This document shows positions 1-6,289 of a stretch of 9,211 bases of DNA, piece by piece. The stretch is from Verrucomicrobiota bacterium (GTDB lineage Bacteria > Verrucomicrobiota > Verrucomicrobiia > Opitutales > Oceanipulchritudinaceae): the NCBI GenBank assembly GCA_009908535.1, contig JAAAOD010000241.1, positions 1-9,211 on the forward strand. Direction: 5' to 3'. Both the position numbers and the translations under genes were made by a program. Under the pieces are notes generated by a model. That model had not been told where the DNA came from and searched no databases. It was given only the letters and a program-made list of their open reading frames with translations. How positions within the stretch are numbered: the stretch's first letter is position 1; the number at the start of each line of letters is the position of its first letter.

Positions 1-791
1 CGGGCAAAGGCATGGTGGTGATGGGGGGAACGACGGGGCTGGGATTCTCGGCGGCACGGGCCTTCGTGGGGGCGGGGGCGCGAGTGGTCGTGGTGGGCCG
101 CAACCCGGATTCGGTGGAGGCGGCCGAGGCGGTGCTGGGCGATCGCGGCCGGGGCCTGCGGGGCGACGCGACCGACCCGGAGACGGCGGTGAAAGCGATC
201 GAGGCCTGCCACGGCCTGCACGGCGGCTTTGACGGCCTGTACCATGTCGCCGGGGGCAGCGGCCGCGGCAAAGGCGACGGCCCGCTGCACGAATTAACGG
301 ACGAAGGCTGGGACTTCACTCTGCAGCTGAACCTGACCTCCCTTTTCTACTCCAACCGGGCGGCGGTTCGCGATTTCCTTGCCCGGGGGACAGGAGGTTC
401 CGTCCTGAACATGGGCTCCGTTCTCGGCTCTTCGCCCGCGCCGAAGTATTTCAGCACGCATGCCTACGCGGCCACGAAGGCGGCCATCATCGGCTACACA
501 AAATCGATTGCGGCCTACTACGCGGAGCGGAACATCCGCTGCAACGTGCTCGCGCCAGCCCTTGTCGAGACCCCGATGGCGCAACGGGCCGCCGAGGACG
601 ACGTCATCCTTGACTACATTGCCACGAAACAGCCCCTCGACGGGGGACGGATCGGCCGGCCGGAGGACCTCGACACCGCGGCGGTGTATTTCATGAGCGA
701 CGCCGCGCGGTTTGTTACCGGACAGGTTCTGTCGGTGGACGGCGGCTGGAGCGTGAGCGAAGGCCAGCATGCGAAAGGAGGACCGGCGTGA
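1..791 (+). CDS. SDR family NAD(P)-dependent oxidoreductase, 5' partial
   Basis: Classical short-chain dehydrogenase that would oxidise or reduce a hydroxyl/keto group of a sugar or sugar acid with NAD(P) in the cytoplasm. Counting from the ATG at 12, the cofactor loop GGTTGLG is at residues 5-11, the structural Asn is N107, the catalytic Ser is S136, and the YxxxK pair is Y152/K156. The C-terminal FVTGQVLSVDGGWS stretch (234-247) is typical of the family. The frame stays open to the left edge and reads Gly-Lys-Gly just before that ATG. This matches the usual 'xGKxxxVTGGTxGIG' beginning, so the true start is probably a few codons outside the window and the ATG at 12 is internal. Met replaces the usual Thr of the TGxxxGxG motif. 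The stop overlaps the next gene's GTG start, so this is the first visible gene of the operon. The substrate is unknown. The family call is secure. Confidence 0.93.
   Translation, partial: GKGMVVMGGTTGLGFSAARAFVGAGARVVVVGRNPDSVEAAEAVLGDRGRGLRGDATDPETAVKAIEACHGLHGGFDGLYHVAGGSGRGKGDGPLHELTDEGWDFTLQLNLTSLFYSNRAAVRDFLARGTGGSVLNMGSVLGSSPAPKYFSTHAYAATKAAIIGYTKSIAAYYAERNIRCNVLAPALVETPMAQRAAEDDVILDYIATKQPLDGGRIGRPEDLDTAAVYFMSDAARFVTGQVLSVDGGWSVSEGQHAKGGPA
774..782 (+). promoter_or_regulatory. Strong Shine-Dalgarno sequence before the PfkB gene
   Basis: AAAGGAGGA lies five bases upstream of the GTG at 788 and inside the end of the SDR gene. It is a near-perfect anti-16S match and decides the GTG start of the kinase gene. 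It is the only strong Shine-Dalgarno I find before any gene in this window. Confidence 0.85.
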
Positions 792-1918
792 ACGCCTTCC
801 ACGACCTTCTTCCGGGGCTCGAAGGGGCGGCCGACCGCAGGCCGGCGCCAGCCCTTGTCGGCTTTGATGGCACCATCGACCGACTTTACACGGTGGTGGA
901 GGAACGCAGCGGGACCGGGGAAGCTTACCGGGCCTTCCCCACCCTCGAGCGGTTCGGGGACTGCGTTGCGGCGGCCGCCGGGCGAAGCGCCTGCCTCGAG
1001 ATCGCCCCGAAAACAACCAAGATCGGGGGGAACGGGCCGATCATGGCGGGCGCACTGGCGAACGCGGGCGTGCCTGTGACCCTGCTTGGGGCCTTCGGCA
1101 ATCCGCTCCATCCGGTCTTTGCGGAGCTGGCGGAGGAGGTTGACCTGCACTCCCTCGCCGAACCGGCGGTGACCCACGCCCTCGAATTCAACGACGGCAA
1201 ACTGATGCTGCCGGTGCTGCGAACCTACGAAGAGATTACGGCGGAGCGCCTGTGCGAAAGCGTGGGCATAGAGCAGCTGCTGGAACTGACCCGGGCGGCG
1301 CGTCTTTTCGCGCCCTTGAACTGGAGCTGTCTCCCTTTCCTTCCGGAAATCTTCTCTCTTTTTCAGGAAAAGATCCTGCCGCAGCTGCCGGAGGATCGCG
1401 ACCGCCTCTTCTTTTTCGACCTCGCGGACCCGGCCCGGCATTCCGCGGAATCGGTTGCGGCCATGCTCCGGAAAATCGCCGGATTCAGCCGCTTCGGCAA
1501 AACCTTCCTTGGCCTGAACCTGTCCGAGGCCGGGCAGGTGGCCGGTGCCCTCGGACTGGAGGCGCCGGAAAACGGCGAGGCCTCGCTGCGCGCCGCCGCC
1601 GCCACCATCCGGCGGACCCTCGACCTCGACCTCGTCATGATCCATCCCACCGAATGCGCGGTTGCCACCGGCCGCGAAACGGGGGCCTTTGTGGAAGGTC
1701 CCTACGAGCCGAACCCCCTGATCACGACGGGGGCGGGCGACCATTTCAACGCGGGGTTCCTTTTCGGCCATCTCACCGGGATGGACCTGCAGCAGAGCCT
1801 CGCCCTCGGCGTCCTCTTCTCCGGCTTCTACGTTCGCACCGGGAAAAGCCCCACCCTGTCCGCTCTACGCTATTTCATCGAAAACGATTTCCAGGCAAGC
1901 GATTCCGACAACCCATGA
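788..1918 (+). CDS. PfkB family carbohydrate kinase
   Basis: Ribokinase/PfkB-fold kinase, expected to transfer the ATP gamma-phosphate to a sugar or sugar-acid hydroxyl in the cytoplasm. The 376-residue protein has an N-terminal substrate region (GFDGTID, 25-31), the glycine-rich GGNGPIMAGALA segment (80-91) and the anion-hole signature TTGAGDHFNAGF (313-324), with D318 as the likely catalytic base. It is longer than the usual ~300-330 residues; the middle part (about 135-235) is not one I can match to a named subfamily. The GTG start is set by a strong Shine-Dalgarno and overlaps the SDR stop by 4 bases (GTGA). The stop overlaps the ATG of the SIS gene (ATGA). The adjoining isomerase-like gene suggests a sugar-phosphate step. 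Possible substrates include a 2-keto-3-deoxy sugar acid or a ketose, but nothing visible decides this. Confidence 0.88.
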   Translation: MNAFHDLLPGLEGAADRRPAPALVGFDGTIDRLYTVVEERSGTGEAYRAFPTLERFGDCVAAAAGRSACLEIAPKTTKIGGNGPIMAGALANAGVPVTLLGAFGNPLHPVFAELAEEVDLHSLAEPAVTHALEFNDGKLMLPVLRTYEEITAERLCESVGIEQLLELTRAARLFAPLNWSCLPFLPEIFSLFQEKILPQLPEDRDRLFFFDLADPARHSAESVAAMLRKIAGFSRFGKTFLGLNLSEAGQVAGALGLEAPENGEASLRAAAATIRRTLDLDLVMIHPTECAVATGRETGAFVEGPYEPNPLITTGAGDHFNAGFLFGHLTGMDLQQSLALGVLFSGFYVRTGKSPTLSALRYFIENDFQASDSDNP

Positions 1919-2706
1919 CCCCCCAACAGCAATACCTTGAGAAATGCCGCGGTCTTCTCGCCACGGTCGAAGGACAATCCGAGGCCATCGGCACGGCGGC
2001 CGACTGGTTCGCCGCGACCATTCTTGGCGGACGCATGGTCCACGTCTTCGGCTCCGGCCACAGCCGGATCATGACGGAGGAAATGTGGCCACGCTACGGC
2101 TCCTTCCCCGGGTTCAACCCGATCGTCGAGCTTTCCGTTTCGAATCACAACCTCGTCGTGGGCTGTAACGGCCAGCGCCAGGCGATGTTCCTTGAAAACG
2201 TGAGCGGGCTCGCGGACCGGATCCTCCGCAACTTCGCTCTCACGGAGGAGGATACCGCCCTCATCATCTCCTCCAGCGGCTGCAATATCGTCCCCGTTGA
2301 GATGGCGGAACGGTTCCGGCAGGAAGGCGTCCGCGTGGTCGCCCTTGTCAGCCGACGTCATGCCGAGGCCAGCGCGAGCAGGCGCGAGGATGGCCGCAAG
2401 CTGACGGACTTCGCGGACCTCGTCCTCGATACGGGCGCACCGGCGGGCGATGCCATGGTCGCGGTGGAGAACCTCGAGGCCCCCGTGGCCCCGGGCTCCA
2501 CGGTCGGCGGCTGCCTCATCGTCAACGCCATCAAGGCCGAACTCGCGCAGCGCCTCGTCGCGGCCGGGCAACCACCCAGGGTCCTCGCGGCGAAGTGCGT
2601 CCTCGGGGATCGTGCCGAAGAACTTTTCCAGGCCGCCTATGACGAGCATGCGCACCGCCTTGCCCCTTATTTCGCCAACGTCGGACCCCCCCGCAGCCAT
2701 GGTTGA
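1915..2706 (+). CDS. SIS domain sugar isomerase-like protein (UPF0309 type)
   Basis: A 263-residue protein with a single SIS (sugar isomerase) fold, which binds phosphosugars and in related proteins catalyses aldose-ketose isomerisation. The motif FGSGHS (45-50) and the phosphate-binding SSSG (119-122) mark the SIS core. The segments VPVEMA (126-131), LVLDTGAPAGDA (169-180) and GSTVGG (194-199) follow the pattern of UPF0309 proteins, whose reaction is not firmly established. The ATG overlaps the kinase stop by 4 bases; the frame is open further upstream, but that part is antisense-like out-of-frame reading of the kinase gene. There is no Shine-Dalgarno, so translation is probably coupled to the kinase. 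The last residues overlap the next gene by 8 bases. An isomerase next to a PfkB kinase fits sequential handling of one sugar, but which acts first is unknown. Confidence 0.88.
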   Translation: MTPQQQYLEKCRGLLATVEGQSEAIGTAADWFAATILGGRMVHVFGSGHSRIMTEEMWPRYGSFPGFNPIVELSVSNHNLVVGCNGQRQAMFLENVSGLADRILRNFALTEEDTALIISSSGCNIVPVEMAERFRQEGVRVVALVSRRHAEASASRREDGRKLTDFADLVLDTGAPAGDAMVAVENLEAPVAPGSTVGGCLIVNAIKAELAQRLVAAGQPPRVLAAKCVLGDRAEELFQAAYDEHAHRLAPYFANVGPPRSHG

Positions 2707-4117
2707 TTGCCTCCGGAAAGAGCGGATTCCAGTCCTGCGGGAAACGGACGTCCTCGTCCTTGGGGCCGGGAGCGCAGGCTGTGCGGCCGCCCTCGCCGCG
2801 CGCGAAAACGGCCGCCGCTCCGTGACCCTTGTGGAAAGGTACGGGTTTCCGGGCGGGGTCAGCACTCAGGTTCTCGACACCTTCTACGGCTTCTTTACCC
2901 CGGGGAACCAGCCGCGCAAGGTGGTCGGCGGCATTCCCGACCGCGTCGTCGACGCCCTCGACCGGCAGGGCGGGATTTTCCTGCGCCCCAACACCTACGG
3001 AGCCGGGACGGGAGTGAACTACAATCCCGAGCTCCTCAAGCTGACCTGGGACCGCCTCCTTGCCGGGGCGGGCGTCCACCTCCTCCTGCACGCCACCCTC
3101 GTCGATGCCGAAACGGCCCCCGACGGTCGGCTGGAGGGCGTCGTCATCTGGACGAAGCGGGGCTTCTTCCGCATCCGCGCGCAACGCTTTATCGATACCA
3201 CCGGCGACGCCGACCTCTGCCATTTCGCCGGCATCCCTTATGAGAAGGCGGGCGACCTCGAACCGGCGCAGACCCTCACCACGACCTTCCGCATGAGCAA
3301 TGTCGATCTCGAGGCCTTCGAGGCGGCAGGTGGGAAGAAGATACTCATGGCGCGCATGGAAGAGGCCCTCGAAAAGGGCACCCACCCGCTTCCGCGCAAG
3401 GCCGGCAGCGCCCATAAAATGAACGCGCGGGGATGTGTCTCCACCGTGGCCGTGCGCGTGGCCGACCTCGATCCGCTCGACTTCGAGGAATTGACCCTCG
3501 CGGAGCAGGAGGGACGCCGCCAGTCCTTCGTCTACGAAGCCTTTTTCCGCGACTGCGTCCCCGGCTACGAGGAGGCCAGTATCATCGGCCTTTCCCACCA
3601 GATCGGCATCCGCGAAACCCGCCGCGTCTACGGCGACTACCGGCTCACGAAGGAGGACTGCCTCAGCGCCGCCCGCTTTCCCGATAAAGTCCTCCTCTGC
3701 GGGGCGCCGATCGAGGATCACCGCAAGGCCCGCGATGGTACCGACGAAACCGTCTGGGGATACATCGGGGACGGCGACGCCTACGATGTGCCCTACCGCA
3801 CGCTGGTGCCGGAAGGTCGCGACGAAGTCTGGGTCGCCGGGCGTTGCTTTTCGGCCGCGCACGATGCCCACGCTTCCTGTCGGTCAATGGGGCAGACGAT
3901 GAGCATGGGGCAGGCCGTCGGCCTTGCCGCCGCTCTCAGCCTCGAGGAGGACAGCGGCGCGGGCGCCATCACCGTCGCCCGGCTCCAGGATCAGCTGCGC
4001 GCCCTCGGCGCCGTTCTCGAGGTTCCCAACCGCGTCGCCCGCACCGCCGCCGCCGCATGGAAGGACAACCTTCACACCAACCTGAAAGATGAACCGCAAA
4101 CCCTCCCTTCCCAATGA
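2699..4117 (+). CDS. FAD-dependent oxidoreductase (FAD_oxidored type)
   Basis: A 472-residue flavoprotein with an N-terminal Rossmann dinucleotide site, GAGSAG (22-27), and the acidic E46 that would bind the FAD ribose. DTTGDAD (166-172) and IRETRR (304-309) are typical of the FAD_oxidored family. The C-terminal FAD-contact region GRCFSAAHDAHASCRSMGQ (381-399) continues into MGQAVGLAAA (403-412). It would oxidise a C-OH or C-N bond, or hydrate/rearrange a substrate through a flavin redox step; the acceptor is unknown. There is no signal peptide or membrane segment. The ATG at 2699 overlaps the SIS gene by 8 bases and puts the FAD motif about 20 residues in, as expected; the upstream open frame is a shadow of the SIS gene. 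Members often sit beside glycan-degradation genes in planctomycete-like bacteria, but their reactions are mostly undetermined. Confidence 0.87.
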   Translation: MVDCLRKERIPVLRETDVLVLGAGSAGCAAALAARENGRRSVTLVERYGFPGGVSTQVLDTFYGFFTPGNQPRKVVGGIPDRVVDALDRQGGIFLRPNTYGAGTGVNYNPELLKLTWDRLLAGAGVHLLLHATLVDAETAPDGRLEGVVIWTKRGFFRIRAQRFIDTTGDADLCHFAGIPYEKAGDLEPAQTLTTTFRMSNVDLEAFEAAGGKKILMARMEEALEKGTHPLPRKAGSAHKMNARGCVSTVAVRVADLDPLDFEELTLAEQEGRRQSFVYEAFFRDCVPGYEEASIIGLSHQIGIRETRRVYGDYRLTKEDCLSAARFPDKVLLCGAPIEDHRKARDGTDETVWGYIGDGDAYDVPYRTLVPEGRDEVWVAGRCFSAAHDAHASCRSMGQTMSMGQAVGLAAALSLEEDSGAGAITVARLQDQLRALGAVLEVPNRVARTAAAAWKDNLHTNLKDEPQTLPSQ

Positions 4118-5184
4118 ATGAGAAACCATGGAAATTCCTCGGCCTGAGCTTTGATCACATGCACCAGGGGGATCTGCTCCGGCTCGTGCACGAACATCCC
4201 CGCGCCGAAATCGCCGGTATCTACCATCGCGAAACCGGCCCGATGGAAGAGACCATCGCGAAGTTCAACATCCCGCGCGAACGCGTCTACACCGATCTGG
4301 AGGCCTGCCTGCGCGAAACCGGCGCCAATGTGGCCATGCTCTGCCCCACCACCGGGGCGCATGCCGAGCTGGCCGAAGCAGTGGCCCCCCACGGGCTGCA
4401 CCTCCTGATCGAAAAGCCCTTCGCGGCCAACCTGGGGGACGCCGACCGGATCACCGCCGCGATGAAGGATACGGGAAAGGAACTCCTCATCAACTGGCCC
4501 CTGCGCTGGGTCGCGAGCCACGTAACCGCGAAGCGCCTCCTCGACGAAGGCGTCATCGGGGAACCGAACGGCCTTCACTACTACAACGGAAACCGCGGGC
4601 CGCTGCGCCACGGCGCCGACAAGATCGAAAAGGAACCCGGTGTGAAGGCCGACAGCTGGTGGTACCAGAAGGACAAGGCCGGCGGCTCTCTCCTCGATTA
4701 TCTGGGCTACGGGACGACGCTGGGCACATGGTACCTCAACGGCAAGGCCCCCATTGAGGTCTGCTGCATGGTGGACGAACCGGAGGGCCTCGAGGTCGAT
4801 GAGCACAGCCTCACCGCCGCCCGCTACGACTTCGGGCTCGCCTGCTTCGAGACGCGCTGGGGAACCTTCAGCGATCCATGGCTGCACCAGCCACAGCCAA
4901 AGACGGGCTTTGTCATCGCCGGCACCCGGGGCACCCTCGCCAGCTACGATTACGAGAAAACCATTCGGTTGCAGACGGAGGACTGTCCGGAAGGCAGGGA
5001 AGTTCCCGTCGACGAGCTTCCCTTCGAGGAAAGCAACGCCATCGCGTATTACATTCATTGCCTTGAGAACGGGCGCCGGCCGGAGGGACCCCTCTCCCCG
5101 GAAATCGCACGCATCGGCCAGCAGATCGTCGATACCGCCTACGCGAGCGCCCGTGAAAAGCGTACCCTGCCCCTTTTTACCTGA
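4114..5184 (+). CDS. Gfo/Idh/MocA family oxidoreductase (first copy, divergent N-terminus)
   Basis: A 356-residue NAD(P)-dependent dehydrogenase of the Gfo/Idh/MocA superfamily, with an N-terminal Rossmann domain (about 1-125) and a C-terminal alpha/beta domain. The hallmark EKP is at 100-102 (catalytic/cofactor Lys101) in LLIEKPFA. The C-terminal domain carries GGSLLDYLGYGTTLGTW (190-206), the equivalent of the usual GGxLxDxGxH stretch, with Tyr-Gly where the His is normally found. The Rossmann loop reads FLGLSFDHMHQGD (8-20) and lacks a canonical GxGxxG; related proteins with a 'GLSHDH'-like loop exist, so this looks like a subfamily trait rather than damage. The ATG overlaps the flavoprotein stop by 4 bases (ATGA), with no Shine-Dalgarno. 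Likely role: oxidation or epimerisation of a sugar or cyclitol hydroxyl. The substrate is not determinable here. Confidence 0.88.
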   Translation: MNEKPWKFLGLSFDHMHQGDLLRLVHEHPRAEIAGIYHRETGPMEETIAKFNIPRERVYTDLEACLRETGANVAMLCPTTGAHAELAEAVAPHGLHLLIEKPFAANLGDADRITAAMKDTGKELLINWPLRWVASHVTAKRLLDEGVIGEPNGLHYYNGNRGPLRHGADKIEKEPGVKADSWWYQKDKAGGSLLDYLGYGTTLGTWYLNGKAPIEVCCMVDEPEGLEVDEHSLTAARYDFGLACFETRWGTFSDPWLHQPQPKTGFVIAGTRGTLASYDYEKTIRLQTEDCPEGREVPVDELPFEESNAIAYYIHCLENGRRPEGPLSPEIARIGQQIVDTAYASAREKRTLPLFT

Positions 5185-5200
5185 GCGAAACGAGCGAATC

Positions 5201-6289
5201 ATGAGTGAACGAAACTACTCCCTGCAAGGCGCGACCGAGGAGCGCCATCTTGAGCTTCCCGCTTTCGATTACCAGCCGCCCCGACCGAAAACATGGGAAC
5301 CGCGCATCGGCATGATCGGCTGCGGGGGAATCACCGCGCAACACCTTACCGCGTATCAAAAAGAAAACTACAACGTGGTCGCCTTCTGCGACCTTGACGA
5401 GGCGGCGGCCCGTCGCCGGCGCGACGAGTACTACCCGGAGGCCGGGGTCTACACCGATCCGGCGGAGCTGCTGCGGCGGGACGACATCGACGTCGTCGAC
5501 ATTCCCCTGCACGTGAAACCACGCGGGGCCGTCATCGAGGCCGCCCTCGAAGCCGGCAAGCACGTCCTCAGCCAGAAGCCCTTCGTCCTCGATCCGGCGG
5601 AGGGCCACCGCCTCGCCGACCTCGCCGACCGCAGGGGACGGAAGCTCGCCGTCAACCTCAACGGGCGCTGGGCACCCTATGTCCGCTGGATCACCCTTGC
5701 CATCGAGCACGGGCTCATCGGGGAAACGCAAAGCATCGACCTGCAGATCAACTGGGATCACACATGGGTCAAAGGGTCTCCCTTCGAGAAGATGGAGGAC
5801 CTCATCCTGTACGATTTCGCCGTACACTGGATCGATATGACCCGGCTCTTTTTCGGGGGTAAACAGGCCTCCGCGGTCTTCGCCTCCGCCGTCGACGCGC
5901 CGCATTCCGAACTCGCCATCCCCATGATGGCCGCCGCTCAGTTCCGCTTCGACAAAGGCCTCGCCAGCCTGACCTTTGACGGGCACAGCCGCTTCCTTTC
6001 CGGAGAAGGCTGGGTGATTGCCGGCAGCAAAGGAACCCTCCGTTCCCGCGGCCCGGTGTGCGGCAGCGACGGCATTGAAATCGAAACCACCGATGGCAAG
6101 TCCAGCCTTCAGGTGGAGGGCTCCTGGTTCCCCGACGGCTTCCGCGGCAGCATGGGCGAGCTGCTCTGCGCCATCGAGGAGGACCGTACCCCGCTCAACG
6201 ACGGGCGCGACAACCTCGCCTCCCTCGCGCTGGTCTTCGGGGCCCTGAAGAGTCTCCGCGAAAACCGCATGATCGAGCTGGAACCGTGA
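5201..6289 (+). CDS. Gfo/Idh/MocA family oxidoreductase (second copy)
   Basis: A 362-residue NAD(P)-dependent dehydrogenase of the same superfamily as its upstream neighbour but clearly a different subfamily. The glycine-rich cofactor loop GMIGCGGI (37-44) is canonical. The signature Lys is kept in a QKP variant (Q125, K126, P127) of the usual EKP. The C-terminal domain has the DxxxH pattern, D205 and H209, in YDFAVHWID (204-212), with probable active-site His209. An extra ~33 residues precede the Rossmann strand, so the ATG at 5201 gives a slightly long N-terminus. A later start is possible, but no other ATG lies between 5201 and the Rossmann segment. It is separated from the first copy by 16 bases with only a weak purine-rich stretch (5184-5196). 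The stop overlaps the GTG of the PTE-like gene by 4 bases. The two copies may oxidise the substrate at different carbons or run an oxidation/reduction pair. Confidence 0.9.
   Translation: MSERNYSLQGATEERHLELPAFDYQPPRPKTWEPRIGMIGCGGITAQHLTAYQKENYNVVAFCDLDEAAARRRRDEYYPEAGVYTDPAELLRRDDIDVVDIPLHVKPRGAVIEAALEAGKHVLSQKPFVLDPAEGHRLADLADRRGRKLAVNLNGRWAPYVRWITLAIEHGLIGETQSIDLQINWDHTWVKGSPFEKMEDLILYDFAVHWIDMTRLFFGGKQASAVFASAVDAPHSELAIPMMAAAQFRFDKGLASLTFDGHSRFLSGEGWVIAGSKGTLRSRGPVCGSDGIEIETTDGKSSLQVEGSWFPDGFRGSMGELLCAIEEDRTPLNDGRDNLASLALVFGALKSLRENRMIELEP

Noticed and set aside
654..661. GGCCGGCC palindrome
   Set aside because: An eight-base palindrome in a GC-rich coding region, with no repeats or spacing that suggest an operator.
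614..1771. 385-codon open frame on the minus strand
   Set aside because: It is antisense to the SDR and PfkB genes, whose motifs are clear. The translation is low-complexity, rich in Arg and Gly.
1252..1914. Upstream extension of the SIS-domain reading frame
   Set aside because: It overlaps the PfkB gene out of frame, is Arg/Pro-rich and has no homology pattern. The ATG at 1915 in the ATGA overlap fits family length.
2531..3871. 446-codon open frame on the minus strand
   Set aside because: It is antisense to the SIS and FAD oxidoreductase genes and has no domain motifs.
4072..5202. 376-codon open frame on the minus strand
   Set aside because: It is antisense to the first Gfo/Idh/MocA gene, with no recognisable domain.
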